Assembly: GCF_006538885.1 (NCBI RefSeq)
Contig: NZ_BJLY01000001.1
Span: forward strand, 1-64,000
Reading direction: 5' to 3'
DNA: 64,000 nt
From: Gluconobacter roseus NBRC 3990
GTDB taxonomy: Bacteria > Pseudomonadota > Alphaproteobacteria > Acetobacterales > Acetobacteraceae
Translations under genes and position numbers: made by a program
In this document: positions 19,101-28,082 of the stretch, piece after piece
Numbering within the stretch: the first letter of the stretch is position 1
Layout of the letters: each line of letters starts with the position of its first letter
Notes under the pieces: generated by a model
The model's database searches: none
Seen by the model: only the letters and a program-made list of their open reading frames with translations
What the model was told of the DNA's origin: nothing

Positions 19101-19775
19101 CCTGCACGGACATGGACTGCAGAAAACTCTGTCGGCATCGGGGGAGCGTATCTCTGTGTGTATGGAATGGAAGGTCCGGGCGGTTATCAGTTTGTAGGGC
19201 GCACTCTACAGATGTGGGCACGATATACGCTGCCAAAGGCCTTTGAAGGAAAACCATGGCTGCTGAGATTTTTTGATCAGCTGCGTTTTTTTCCAGTGTC
19301 TGCGGAGACTCTGGAAACAATCCGTCGTGACTTTCCGATTGGACGATATGATCTCCAGGTAAAAGAAGGTGAGCTGTCTCTGTCTGAATATGAGGATTTT
19401 CTCGCGCGTGAGGCTGGAGAAATCGCATCTTTCCGTACCAAGCAGGCAAAGGCTTTCGAAGCAGAGCGTCGTTACTGGATCGAAGCCGGGCTTGATCATT
19501 TCGAAACTCTTGAAACATCCGACGCGCCTGAAGAAGAAGCTCCTCTGGCAGCAGACGAAGTCGCAATCGAGAGCTATGTCGCGGGAAATGTCTGGAAAGT
19601 GCTCGTAGAAATCGGAGACCGTGTTGAGGCCGGGCAAACCGTTATGGTTCTGGAATCCATGAAAATCGAGATCTCGGTACAGTCTCCGTCTGAGGGTATT
19701 ATCCGTGAGATAAGGGCATCACCTGGGAAGCCCGTCCGTGCGGGGCAGGCCGTTATGGTCCTGGCTGATATCTGA
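16176..19775 (+). CDS. Biotin-dependent guanidine (urea-type) carboxylase
   Basis: A 1199-residue ATP- and biotin-dependent carboxylase. Domains in order: biotin carboxylase (1-440, starting MFDRVLIANRGAIACRIIR, with ATP-grasp loop KSTAGGGGIGMR); KipA/AHS2-like carboxyltransferase half (about 455-760, GVPPSGPMDSRAFRLGN); KipI/AHS1-like half (about 870-1100, PWCPSNIEFIRRING and GMEGPGGYQFVGRTLQMW); and a C-terminal biotinyl domain with ESMKIE (biotin Lys about 1163). Family members are usually annotated urea carboxylase. The guanidine-I riboswitch upstream and the DUF1989 pair opposite favour guanidine, giving carboxyguanidine. Literature reports an Asp-to-Asn change in the carboxyltransferase site of guanidine carboxylases; I could not align that residue here. 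Translation is probably coupled to the leader ORF. Confidence 0.93.
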   Translation: MFDRVLIANRGAIACRIIRTLRKMGISPVAVYAEADAASLHVRDADIAVSLGEGGPSQTYLNAKRIIEIAKETGAQAIHPGYGFLSENVGFAEACHAAGISFIGPEPAQLRAFGLKHEARALAAAKGVPLLEGSVLLQNLPDAQAAAGKVGYPIMLKSTAGGGGIGMRVCKTEAELVGIFDTVRQLGENNFSDSGVFIEKYIEHARHLEVQVFGDGRGEVVSLGVRDCSVQRRNQKVIEETPAPGLPDGMGDALCEAAVRLSKAVNYRSAGTVEFVYDAASKDFYFLEVNTRLQVEHGVTEEVWGVDLVRWMIELAAGTLAPLHSLVAALTPSGHAIEARIYAEDPGKNFQPSPGLLTEVSFPVTDDNGLRVDTWLEAGAEISPFFDPMIAKVIAHAPTREQAIARLDTVLTDMRLYGVETNQNYLRQILFDAPFASGAPWTRCLEQLVYRASTIDVLSGGTQTTIQDFPGRLGYWAVGVPPSGPMDSRAFRLGNALLGNPPDVAGLEIIMTGPTLRFNTDTFAVVTGADIPINLDGASREMDAVFRIRSGETLQLGTTRNGARSMLCLSGGIDVPLYLGSRSTFTLGKFGGHAGRPLLAGDVLHIEACNEAPEGRVLAPELRMKLGDIRTIRVIYGPHGAPEYFTPAYIDRFFEAEWEVHFNSNRTGIRLIGPRPEWVRDSGGEAGLHPSNIHDNPYAVGAVDFTGDMPVILGPDGPSLGGFVCPATVIEADLWQLGQLRAGDRIRFIPVTVKTARDIARAQNAEITSLSSVSVNWSCCGALQSPIVLDIGEGSERLVGRLAGDTYLLLEIGEAKLDIALRFRVHALMEAIERARPAGIIDLTPGIRSLQIHFAPDSLPLSEVLAYLSSLWREVTAQRDIRVPSRTVYLPLSWDDPACRLAIEKYMTTVRPDAPWCPSNIEFIRRINGQHSIQDVRNIVFDARYLVMGLGDVYLGAPVATPLDPRQRLVTTKYNPARTWTAENSVGIGGAYLCVYGMEGPGGYQFVGRTLQMWARYTLPKAFEGKPWLLRFFDQLRFFPVSAETLETIRRDFPIGRYDLQVKEGELSLSEYEDFLAREAGEIASFRTKQAKAFEAERRYWIEAGLDHFETLETSDAPEEEAPLAADEVAIESYVAGNVWKVLVEIGDRVEAGQTVMVLESMKIEISVQSPSEGIIREIRASPGKPVRAGQAVMVLADI

Positions 19776-19989
19776 TCGGGGAAATGCTCGAGGACACGTG
19801 AATTGGCCTCTGCGGCAAGCATTAGGGCGCAGGATGCAAGCCGGGAAAAACGCAATTTAGAGTCTCACAATAGGGTGTTCCGGGAAATTATACGTCGATT
19901 GACGTAATGACCTAGAACACATCTTTCTGCTTAACTTCGAATCGATCTGTATCCGTACCAACTTGGTTGACTGTCTCTAGGAGATGATA

Positions 19990-20985
19990 ATGGACGGAAT
20001 TCGCGTTGGAAACCGAGTAATCGGAAGGCAGGCCCCCGTTACAATCGGGTGGGAAAATATTCCCAGAGTTGAAGGCGGTCCTGTGAAGCGGGCTTTCTTC
20101 ACGTATTTTCAGCCGACCGTGCTCTTCGCACTGATTTTGTTCTGGTATTATGCTCCCAATTCGATTGCAAAAGCTTCGACTGCAATCTGGATTTCTGTAG
20201 GTTTTAAGGCTCTCCTTCTTTGTCTGGAGTGGATCAATCCACGCTACAGGAGTTGGCAGCTGACGTGGAAAGAGCTGGTGACAGATCTTTTCTATGTCGG
20301 CATGGGATACACCCTGGTTCGATATATCAATATTTATGTCGGTAGCGATGCGGTGGCTGATTACGTCCAAGGCTATTTCCATCTTGGAAAGCTGGATTGG
20401 TTTATGGGGCTTCCCTTGCTCGTGCAGGCATTTTTATTATCGTTTATTTTTGATTTCGGTCAGTACTGGATGCACAGGGGAATGCACAACTGGTATCCGC
20501 TCTGGCTGCCCCACTCTGTTCATCATTATGTAACACAGCTTAACGTCAATAAGGGCGCAGTGGGTAACCCTCTTGAACTGTTCCTGATTGGGCTGGGAAT
20601 GGATGGTTTTTTCGATTTCGTTCCGCGCGCTGTTTTGCTTGCTGGCGCGATGACGATGGCAATCTCTATCTATCAGCACATCAATGTCCGGTTTAATACT
20701 CCGAAATGGTGGAGATATCTGTTCAATACGGTTGAACACCACAGTCTGCATCATTCGCGTGATTTCGAAGCAAGTCGCAGTAATTTTTCCAACACCTATA
20801 TTTTTATTGATCGTATTTTCGGGACATGTGTGGATGGAGAGGCAGAGCTTCTGGGGATGGAAGGGGGTCGTCGCATGTCTGTGCGCGAACAGCTGACATA
20901 TCCATATCTTCAAGCCTTTAAAACCATCAGGAAGAAATTCAGGAAACGTTTTGGGACACAGGCGGTGCGGGCTCGCAGTCAATAA
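19990..20985 (+). CDS. Sterol desaturase/fatty acid hydroxylase family protein
   Basis: A 331-residue integral membrane di-iron oxygenase. The histidine clusters HRGMH, HSVHH and EHHSLHH, embedded between hydrophobic segments, are the metal ligands of the fatty acid hydroxylase superfamily. The start is taken at the ATG at 19990, six bases after AGGAG (19979-19983); an ATG directly abutting AGGAG at 19984 is too close. Bacterial members hydroxylate or desaturate lipids, sterols, carotenoids or hopanoid-like substrates. The substrate here is not readable. It lies about 215 bp after the guanidine carboxylase and is followed within 7 bp by a small membrane protein gene, suggesting a separate lipid-related transcript. 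Confidence 0.88.
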   Translation: MDGIRVGNRVIGRQAPVTIGWENIPRVEGGPVKRAFFTYFQPTVLFALILFWYYAPNSIAKASTAIWISVGFKALLLCLEWINPRYRSWQLTWKELVTDLFYVGMGYTLVRYINIYVGSDAVADYVQGYFHLGKLDWFMGLPLLVQAFLLSFIFDFGQYWMHRGMHNWYPLWLPHSVHHYVTQLNVNKGAVGNPLELFLIGLGMDGFFDFVPRAVLLAGAMTMAISIYQHINVRFNTPKWWRYLFNTVEHHSLHHSRDFEASRSNFSNTYIFIDRIFGTCVDGEAELLGMEGGRRMSVREQLTYPYLQAFKTIRKKFRKRFGTQAVRARSQ

Positions 20986-20991
20986 GGTGTC

Positions 20992-21456
20992 TTGATTGCT
21001 ACAGGAAACGGTCGTTTCAGAAAGGCGATGCAATTGAACTTACGTTTTTTAGACTGGATCTGGCATGTTAAAGGCAGCCTGCCGCTCGCTCCTGAAGTAT
21101 CAACTGATCAGGCTTTTGAAAAACTTGACGCCCTTTTGCAGGTTCCAGGAACGACATATACACGAGATCAGGACAGGTTAATTTTCCAGAAAAAAAATCA
21201 ACCTGCTCAAGACAAAATGTCGATTTTCGATTCTGGCGTTCTGCAGGTTAAAGAAGCCAGCCAGGGGAAGAGGCTGTATTATAACCTTGTAAGCAAAACG
21301 TTATTGTTCTGCTTCTTGGCCCCTGCTTTGTTTTTCGGGTTCGGGAAGGTTTTCGAGTTCACCAAAGAATATCGGGCAGCGGCTTATTCTGCTGCGGCGA
21401 TCCATACGCATCCCAAAGGGGGGGGGATGGGGCGTCGCAGAAAAAAGACGCAGTAG
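20992..21456 (+). CDS. Hypothetical single-pass membrane protein
   Basis: Up to 154 residues from a TTG at 20992 (AAGG just upstream), or 142 from an ATG at 21028 (MQLNLRFLDWIWHVKG), which has GAAAGG only 2 nt away. The N-terminal part is soluble and charged. One strong hydrophobic segment (TLLFCFLAPALFFGFGKVF) lies around residue 110, followed by a Gly/Arg/Lys-rich tail ending RRRKKTQ. I do not recognise a family. It lies 7 bp after the hydroxylase gene and abuts the next small ORF, so the three look like one transcript. Confidence 0.6.
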   Translation: MIATGNGRFRKAMQLNLRFLDWIWHVKGSLPLAPEVSTDQAFEKLDALLQVPGTTYTRDQDRLIFQKKNQPAQDKMSIFDSGVLQVKEASQGKRLYYNLVSKTLLFCFLAPALFFGFGKVFEFTKEYRAAAYSAAAIHTHPKGGGMGRRRKKTQ

Positions 21457-21461
21457 TGCCC

Positions 21462-21686
21462 ATGAATTTCATTGATAAATTTCTTGGTGTGCCTGAGCCG
21501 GATAAGAAAGATGATTCTGAAAATAGTGATCAAGAAAAGATAAACAAAAAACTATCTCCCAAGCCTGCTTATATTTTTTGTGCTATGTTTGTATCCCTTT
21601 ATGTCATTGGGCGTATACTTGAGCAATTTTTGATAAGGCGAGAATTATCGAGAATAATAGGTGTTGGTTCCATTTCCGGTTTCTAA
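21462..21686 (+). CDS. Small hypothetical membrane protein
   Basis: A 74-residue product from the ATG at 21462 (MNFIDKFLG); a GTG at 21456 overlapping the previous stop would add two residues. A highly charged Asp/Glu/Lys segment (residues 10-35) precedes one transmembrane helix (YIFCAMFVSLYVIGRILEQF) and a short basic tail. No family is recognised. Position directly behind the previous small membrane protein suggests co-expression. The following 300 bp (21687-21990) show no gene. Confidence 0.5.
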   Translation: MNFIDKFLGVPEPDKKDDSENSDQEKINKKLSPKPAYIFCAMFVSLYVIGRILEQFLIRRELSRIIGVGSISGF

Positions 21687-21999
21687 TATTATTGTTTTGG
21701 CTTCAATGATTTCCGCTGCATTTGTGGTTCATTTTATTTTGCAATTTTCATGACTTCAATGCTTCCCGGAAAGTTCGAATTTCAGGAAATCTACGTCGGC
21801 GAAAGGCCCTAAATTCTTCACCTTTCTGGCCCGGAAAATGAATCGCAACTGTAGTGCTAAGGCTATCCGGTTCCCAGATGTTTAACAAAGCAGCTTATAA
21901 GCAGAAGTTTCTTTGGTTGTGTGCCCCTGAAACCATAACAATACAAAAAATACTTTGCTTCCTTCGTTGGATAGTTGCAACTTTAGATATTGAAACTTG

Positions 22000-23049
22000 G
22001 CCTTACGGCTTCATGCACGCTGAAGCGTTATGGTGTACTGGACCATGTAGTTTACGATATGGCACCCAGAGACTGAGAAGGGCCGTGGGCAACATATGCC
22101 CGCATGGATACGTTGCGGTCCGCCAGAAACGCTGACCGGGCCATGCCTCAGCATTCCGGCCCTGACGTTTCGGGCATGGTACTAGCATCGCTTTGGAACG
22201 CAGGCATGAGAGGCACTCGGGCTCATTCGGCTGACATGATCGATTTTAGGGAGCTCAGGGAAAAGCAGGTTGTCGTAATCGGAACTGGAGCTGCTGCGAT
22301 GGACAATGCAGCGACTGCTCTGGAGCAGGGCGCGGCACGGGTCGATATCCTGATCAGACGAAAAGATATTCCACGGGTTAACAAGTTTACCGGAATTGGT
22401 AGCCAGGGTGTCGTACAGGGATTCGTCAATCTGCCGGATGAATGGAAGTGGCGTTTTCTCGGTGGCACGCTTTCGGCTCAGACGCCTCCGCCGCGACCCA
22501 GCGTTCTGCGTGTGTCGCAGTACCCGAATGCCTTTTTCCATCTGGACTGTCAGATCGAGGAAATCGCTGTCGAAGGTGAGGGGCTTGAATTGACGACGTC
22601 ACGCGGCGTGCTCAAGACGGATTTTATCATTGCTGCGACCGGCTTCAATGTTGATCTTTCAAAGCGTCCGGAACTCCAGGTCTTTTCCGACAGAATACGG
22701 TTTTGGAAGGATCGTTTTGTGCCCGCGCCTGACAATTGCAGGAATGGAGTCATCAACAGCGAACTTGCCAATTCGCCTGATCTTGGGTCTGCATTTGAAT
22801 TTCAGCCCAAAGTCGATGTCATCTGTCCTGATCTGCGGAATATTCACTGCTTCTGCTTTCCCGCAACCCGTGTCCCACGGAAAGGTCAGTGGAGACATTC
22901 CGGCCATCAGTGATGGCGCGGATCGGCTGGTGAAAGGAATAGTGAGCCATTTCTTCACTGAGGACTGCGATATTCATTTCCAGAATCTGGAGCAGTTTGA
23001 AACCCCGGAACTTCTGGGCGATGAGTGGCACGATACACCGGTGTCGTGA
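22000..23049 (+). pseudogene. Decayed flavin-dependent monooxygenase (FAD/NAD(P)-binding)
   Basis: Relic of a flavoprotein monooxygenase of about 450-500 residues. The longest open piece (22104-22913) carries the second Rossmann fold VVVIGTGAAAMDNAA and the ATGFNVD motif. Damage is visible at several places: the N-terminal FAD-binding fold is missing; YDMAPRD is followed by an in-frame stop; after MDTLRSARN the expected LTGPCLSIPALTFRAWY continues in another frame and meets TAG and TGA; near 22870 a further frameshift moves VSHGKVSGDIPAIS and the C-terminus (ending DEWHDTPVS) into a third register, open to 23049. Recombining the frames gives a coherent protein, so this is a pseudogene and not a short gene. 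Confidence 0.85.
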
Positions 23050-23096
23050 CGGCGTAAGCGGGTGACTGAATTTGAGGTACAAAAAGACGCTCAATG

Positions 23097-23125
23097 GCTC
23101 TTTTGCGTGAGCTACGCAAAAGAGC
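23097..23125. terminator. 12-bp perfect hairpin
   Basis: GCTCTTTTGCGT (23097-23108) and its exact complement (23114-23125) flank a 5-nt loop, between the monooxygenase pseudogene and the convergent EamA transporter gene. No immediate T run follows on the plus strand; a short T run comes about 8 nt later on the minus strand. It is a plausible terminator or transcript-end structure for the convergent pair. Confidence 0.5.
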
Positions 23126-23302
23126 AAAGCTGCTTGTTACCGGATCGTAGCGCTATAATTTGTGAAAGCATACATAAAGATCCATCTGTGACCTCAAGTC
23201 GATAAAGACATTTTCGGCGCCAGATGGATTGATGTTTTTCTTGATTTTGACTGAAGCTTGTATCCTTTTTGCCACCATTCATGACGGCCTATAAAGGCAT
23301 CT

Positions 23303-24268
23303 TTACCGCATGGATAAAGCGCTCTTTTTTGCTGCTTTAAGGCTTCCTTGTGTGATTTTCTTCGCCTTGCGACGCTCAAGACGTTCTTTCATGGCCATTT
23401 TTTCATAGCGTATCCGCTGTCGGATCCAGTTCAGCATGCCAGATGCTGTCAGGACTGCGATTCCAACGAACGTCCAACGATCAATTGGCTGACGAAAAAC
23501 AAGGTAGCTCAATGCGACACCCCACGCCATCTGACTGTACTGAGGCAGAGCGACCCGATTTGCCGGAGCCCGTGCGGTTGCAAGCATCATGCACAGCTGC
23601 CCCAAGGCAGTAAGGAAGCCATATCCAAACAGGTAAACCCAGATGCGTGTATGAGCTGGCCATGTGGCATGGGCGATCATCAGAAGACCGTTTCCAACCA
23701 GCGCTCCCATCAGGCTGGAGCCAAAAAGAGATAGCCGTACGGTTTCCTTGCCAGCAAGACGATAGGCAATCACGCTTCCTGCGTTCGCACAGGCTGCCAG
23801 AAACGCACAGAGATGCCCCAGATTGAGAGGGCGCATTCCAGGACGCAAGACAATGAGGACTCCGGCAAAACCAAGAGCGACAGCCAGCCAAGCCCAAAAC
23901 GTCACCTTTTCCTTGAGGAATACGACCGAAAGGATCGTGACAAACAACGGCATCAGGAAGGTGATTGACAGCGCCTCTGGCATTGAAAGCAGCATGAAGG
24001 CTTCCACGCTCGCAGCGGTGGCAACAAAAACGCACACTGCGCGCAGCAACCACATTCCGCGGAATTTCGGGCGGACGATGTCCAGATAGGATTCATGTGG
24101 CTTGCGAATGAAAGGAAGAATCAGGCAACCAAAGACCCCGCCAAAGAATGCCACTTCAAAAGGGTCAAGACTCCCGTCGAGCAGTTTGGAAAAGGCGTCA
24201 CTGATGGCGAACGCTGCATAAGCTCCGAAGGCCAAGGCCATTCCGGAGAAGAGGGTTTTGGTGTCCAT
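23303..24268 (-). CDS. EamA/DMT family transporter
   Basis: A 321-residue inner-membrane transporter of the drug/metabolite transporter superfamily. Ten hydrophobic segments form two tandem EamA repeats (about 10-140 and 150-290), followed by a strongly basic C-terminal extension (RQRIRYEKMAMKERLERRKA) that is longer than usual. Family members export metabolites, amino acids or drugs; the substrate is unknown. The gene stands alone on the minus strand, with non-coding DNA on both sides. Confidence 0.88.
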   Translation of the reverse strand: MDTKTLFSGMALAFGAYAAFAISDAFSKLLDGSLDPFEVAFFGGVFGCLILPFIRKPHESYLDIVRPKFRGMWLLRAVCVFVATAASVEAFMLLSMPEALSITFLMPLFVTILSVVFLKEKVTFWAWLAVALGFAGVLIVLRPGMRPLNLGHLCAFLAACANAGSVIAYRLAGKETVRLSLFGSSLMGALVGNGLLMIAHATWPAHTRIWVYLFGYGFLTALGQLCMMLATARAPANRVALPQYSQMAWGVALSYLVFRQPIDRWTFVGIAVLTASGMLNWIRQRIRYEKMAMKERLERRKAKKITQGSLKAAKKSALSMR

Positions 24269-24571
24269 GAGACGCGGAACTCTGATGGGAGAGAGGGAAA
24301 TTATACGAAAAATACCGGGGCACTGTATGAATGAAAGTGGGAATGAACAGTCCTGAATAAGAGCCCGATAATTTGGTGAGGCTTCTTAGAGGAGGTGTTG
24401 CAGAAATTCAAACCCATTTTGGTCGGTAAACCGCTTTATTATATTACCAAATATCTATCATATGATAATATAAAGTTATATATCACAATAATGAGGTGAA
24501 AATCATTCTCTGCTGATTTGAAGGGGGAATCTGCTTCAGAATTTGTAAGAAGGCTGAAGATGAGAGATCTG
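24269..24571. other. gene-free spacer, AT-rich
   Basis: About 300 bp with no plausible ORF. The centre (about 24430-24500) is very AT-rich (ATTATATTACC..., repeated TATA-like stretches). It marks the left edge of the IS-rich island. Confidence 0.5.
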
Positions 24572-25739
24572 GAGGGTTCGAAAAACCCCTAACTCTGAAC
24601 TATTGACTGTGATTCTGTTCCTGGTGGGAGAATGGATGATGAAGCAGCCGGGTTTCTTTGATGTTGAAAAGCGTCTTGCTCGGCTGAGTGGGCTTGGTGG
24701 TCAACTCGAAGCCTTTTCCCGGACTGTAGATTTTGAAGTGTTCCGCCATGATCTGGAAAAGGCACTGGCCTATTCAGACGGGAGCAAAGGCGGGCGCCAG
24801 CCGCTTGATTCTGTGTTGATGTTCAAGGTCCTGATGATCCAGACGCTGAACAACCTGTCCGATGAACGGACGGAATATCTGATCATGATTGTCTCTCCTT
24901 CATGCGCTTTTTAGGTCTGGGGCTGTCGGACCGTGTGCCTGGTGCCAAAATGGTGTGGCTGTTTCGTGAGCATCTGATCCAGGCTGGTGCGATTGATGGT
25001 CTGTTCAATTGCTTTGACGTGATCCTGCAGAATGCGGGTTATCTGCCGATGTCAGGCCAGATCCTGGACACGACATTGGTAGAGGCTCCAAAGCAGCGCA
25101 ATACCAACGATGAAAAGACGGATCTGCGGGCAGGACGGATCCCACAGGACTGGCAGGACAAGCCTGTAAAGCTTTCTCACAAAGATCATCATGCACGCTG
25201 AACTCTGAAGTTTACCGAGGCCAGACGGCAGAATGACGTGACGATCTCCGCAACGGACTCGCCATCCTGTTTTTTGGCTACAAGTCGCATATTTCCATCG
25301 ACCGGAAATTTCAGCTGATCCGAAAATGGAAGACGATGGATGCTGCCGCCAGTAATGGCGCTAGACTGCGCGAAGACCTGCTAGATAAAACTAAATACGG
25401 CCTCAACGGTCTGGGCCGACATAGCCTATCTCTCAAAGGCCAATGAAGAGTTCATGGAGAAGCAGGGCTTTGTCTCGAAGCTTTACAGGAAAAAGCCGCA
25501 TCTCAAGCCTATGGCCCAGCATATCCAAAAGTCCAACGCAGGCAAATCCGTTATCTGCTCGCGTGTCGAGCATGTCTTTGCTGATCAAAAATCACAGATG
25601 GGATTGTTCATCCGAACAGTTGGTATCGTTCGAGCCACAATAAGTATCGGGCTGGTCAATATTGTCTATAATATGCGCCGCTTTCTCCTCTTGGAGCATA
25701 TTAATGCCGCTGCATAGCAATCCAGAGCATGCAACCCTC
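24572..25739 (+). mobile_element. Degraded IS5-family element, relic A
   Basis: Transposase fragments in successive frames rebuild one IS5-type transposase: MKQPGFFDVEKRLARLSGLG... (24639-24885), then a frameshift after ERTEYLI, then MRFLGLGLSDRVPGAKM... (24902-25201, stop after DHHAR), then a shifted KSHISIDRKFQLIRKWK piece, and finally MEKQGFVSKLYRKKPH... to the C-terminus HINAAA (25454-25717). GAGGGTT at 24572-24578 and AACCCTC at 25733-25739 look like the inner part of terminal inverted repeats. There are at least three frameshifts, so it cannot transpose by itself. Confidence 0.85.
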
Positions 25740-25828
25740 TCTGCTCAAAACGCAAAGCGAAAATTAGGACCAGGAAACAGAAGTTAATATGCCAAAAACC
25801 TGAAATCAGGCGCAAGGGGAATCAGCCA

Positions 25829-26026
25829 ATGGTTTGTCGAACTCTCCATCTGCCGATCCACGAAATTTTGATTGTTAGTTCATTCCTCAAAGGTCGTAAG
25901 TCTTTCCGGAAGACAGGCTTACAACGCTCCAAGGACTGCGACTGCTGCAACAAGGCTGCCATGTCCTTCGTGAGTATTTTGAGTCTCGCTGCTACAAGGT
26001 TTGGATCAGGTCTTTCGTCAACGTAA
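25829..26026 (+). mobile_element. IS5-type relic B, transposase C-terminus
   Basis: The fragment ends in SFVSILSLAATRFGSGLSS, matching the C-terminal motif (SFxSxLSLAATRLW) of the second IS5-type lineage in this island, the one seen again at 28083-28580 and 34090-34672. Only the last part of the gene is left, and its 3' edge runs straight into relic C, so one element probably inserted into or recombined with another. Confidence 0.6.
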
Positions 26027-26325
26027 CCTAGGCGAACATTGCCTATTGCTCAAAAGCTGATAAAGTTTTTATAGGAAAGCATGATTTTATTTTACAGCCT
26101 CTTAAGGGAAAGGCTGCGTTTTAGGTTTATATCTCTACATATTTAGCCGCCCAAGACCTCAAGGTTGGTGCTTAATCGACGCGTTAAGTATATTTCTAAC
26201 GATAAAAATCATGAGCAAGGTTTTCATCCATACAGTTAGTATTACTCGTGCCACCATGAGAATCGAACTGCTCAATATCGTCGGTAAAATGTATCATATT
26301 ACTCTGCCTAGAAAGGATTAATGAA
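26027..26325 (+). mobile_element. IS5-type relic C, strongly decayed
   Basis: Frame-jumping remnants such as ANIAYCSKADKVFIGKHDF, RRVKYISNDKNHEQG and ITRATMRIELLNIVGKMY align by eye with the C-terminal part of relic A (YRSKANEEFMEKQGFVS, SRVEHVFADQKSQMG, VRATISIGLVNIVYNMRR). It is more diverged and more AT-rich than relic A, so it is an older insertion. The next 235 bp (26326-26560) are AT-rich and gene-free and contain the promoter region of the glycosyltransferase. Confidence 0.55.
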
Positions 26326-26560
26326 CGAGCGTAGAAATACAAGAAGCAGAAATAATACCGAGGCTATCTACAATAATTACGAATATTAATTACCGAAATA
26401 TCATTAATAAAATAAATTTTAGTAATATGTATTCATTGCGCGTTAATATAAAATATTAATTCAAATAAAAATTTTATATTAATATTGGATATTAAAAAGG
26501 TTTGAATAAATGTAGAAATATGCTTATCTATCGCAAGGTCATAAAAAGGAATAGAGAATA

Positions 26561-27997
26561 ATGGCTAAGATTGCAATAGCATTATATGTCAGAAATGAAG
26601 TAAGCGATATATCTGGGTGGATAGCTTATCATATTGCAGTGGGAATAAATTCCATATTTATTTTTGATGATCAATCAAATGATGGAACGTACGAAATTAT
26701 AAAGGCAGCATCTAAAAAATTTGATATTCGTTACTTTAGAACGAATAGAGATAACATTACTGATCATGACGTTAGGCATAGAGAATGTCTAAAATATGCT
26801 TGCGAATTAGCGAAAGGAAATTTTGATTGGATTGGCTTTTTAGATGCTGACGAATACTTTTATTATGATGATGAATCAATAAATAGCTTCTTTTCTCGTT
26901 TTGATGGTTGTCAAGGGATAGCTATTAACTGGTGTATCTACGGAAGCTCAGGGTTGGTAGTTAAGCCTCGAATGCCAACTGTCGATGCATTTAGGTATAG
27001 ATCAACGGAAAATTTCAGTGAAAATGTTTTAGTTAAAAGCTTTATCAAACCGGAAAATTTTGGCCAGGAATACCATGGGCCTCATCGATTTTTTGGTGTC
27101 GATAATGATAAATACGTTTGCCCAAATGGAAAAGTAGTCAATTGGGATGGTTCATGTAATAGAAACGTTTCTTGGGAACATGCCAGGATAATGCATTATG
27201 TATGTAGATCTATGGAGCACTATGTCGAGAGAATAAAAAGGAGGCTGGGAGTAGATTTAAGTGATTCCATGGCTTACTGGGAATTATTCAATGTTAACGA
27301 TGTTTTTGATTTTTGCTGTGAAAGATTTCTTTCTAAAACATATAGAAATGTTGCTGTAATTCAAGAAAGTTTATTGAAAGAATTTATATCCGAAAAAGGA
27401 AATAGTGCAAAACATTTGAATAAATTATCTTTCTCACTCAGAACATTGGATGGGAAACGTATATTCTTTAATAAAATCTCTAAAAGAATGGTCTATGCGT
27501 CAGATGATTATGAAGGAATTTCTGACCTCGTTGAAGTAAAATCCTTTATTTTTGAGGAATATCCAAATTTCTTACACTTTAGTTTTTCTAACCATAGCGA
27601 TAAAATTAATTTATTCCCCATGACATTGGAAGGAGATCGTAGGCAATCAGCTGTGATAACATACAAAATAGAATTTGACGAAGATCCTAATACGGTCTCA
27701 ATAAGAGATCCAAGCAGCAATACATATATTGCATCTATTGATTTTAACAATCAAAAAGAAGGTATTTTAAAAACAGGAAAGAGATTCAAAGATAATGAAT
27801 CCAATTTTCTTTATTTTTCTGACTATAGAATCGGCAATAATAAGAATATAAATTATCTGTCATATGAGGATCTATTTCTAAATCTAGGAATAGATGATAA
27901 TGTACATGACATTATATGCTTATCTAATATGTTATACGATGACGACAAGAAAAAACTAATTGATAATTTTCCGGGAATTTTTAATTCAACAATATAA
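26561..27997 (+). CDS. Glycosyltransferase family 2/92-like protein
   Basis: A 478-residue cytoplasmic glycosyltransferase. The N-terminal GT-A domain (about 1-250) begins IAIALYVRNEVSDISGWIAYH and carries the nucleotide-sugar/metal motif LDADEYF near residue 105, plus a later HGPHRFFG segment. This layout matches the Glyco_tranf_2_4/GT92-like group. The C-terminal half (about 260-478) has no family I recognise. Codon use is extremely AT-rich (about 70% A+T), unlike the housekeeping genes on either side, and IS relics bracket it. It was most likely acquired horizontally and probably serves surface polysaccharide or glycan decoration (inference). The start has AGGA upstream. Confidence 0.8.
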   Translation: MAKIAIALYVRNEVSDISGWIAYHIAVGINSIFIFDDQSNDGTYEIIKAASKKFDIRYFRTNRDNITDHDVRHRECLKYACELAKGNFDWIGFLDADEYFYYDDESINSFFSRFDGCQGIAINWCIYGSSGLVVKPRMPTVDAFRYRSTENFSENVLVKSFIKPENFGQEYHGPHRFFGVDNDKYVCPNGKVVNWDGSCNRNVSWEHARIMHYVCRSMEHYVERIKRRLGVDLSDSMAYWELFNVNDVFDFCCERFLSKTYRNVAVIQESLLKEFISEKGNSAKHLNKLSFSLRTLDGKRIFFNKISKRMVYASDDYEGISDLVEVKSFIFEEYPNFLHFSFSNHSDKINLFPMTLEGDRRQSAVITYKIEFDEDPNTVSIRDPSSNTYIASIDFNNQKEGILKTGKRFKDNESNFLYFSDYRIGNNKNINYLSYEDLFLNLGIDDNVHDIICLSNMLYDDDKKKLIDNFPGIFNSTI

Positions 27998-28082
27998 TAA
28001 ATTTCATTAGAGCAGATCGAAGGACCATTAATTGCTTTCGTGACTATGCGACTTTACGCAATATCAATGATGGTTCTTCCGG

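Noticed and set aside
16176-19775. Naming the carboxylase a urea carboxylase
   Set aside because: The guanidine-I riboswitch and the DUF1989 pair favour guanidine; urea remains possible only until the discriminating residue is aligned.
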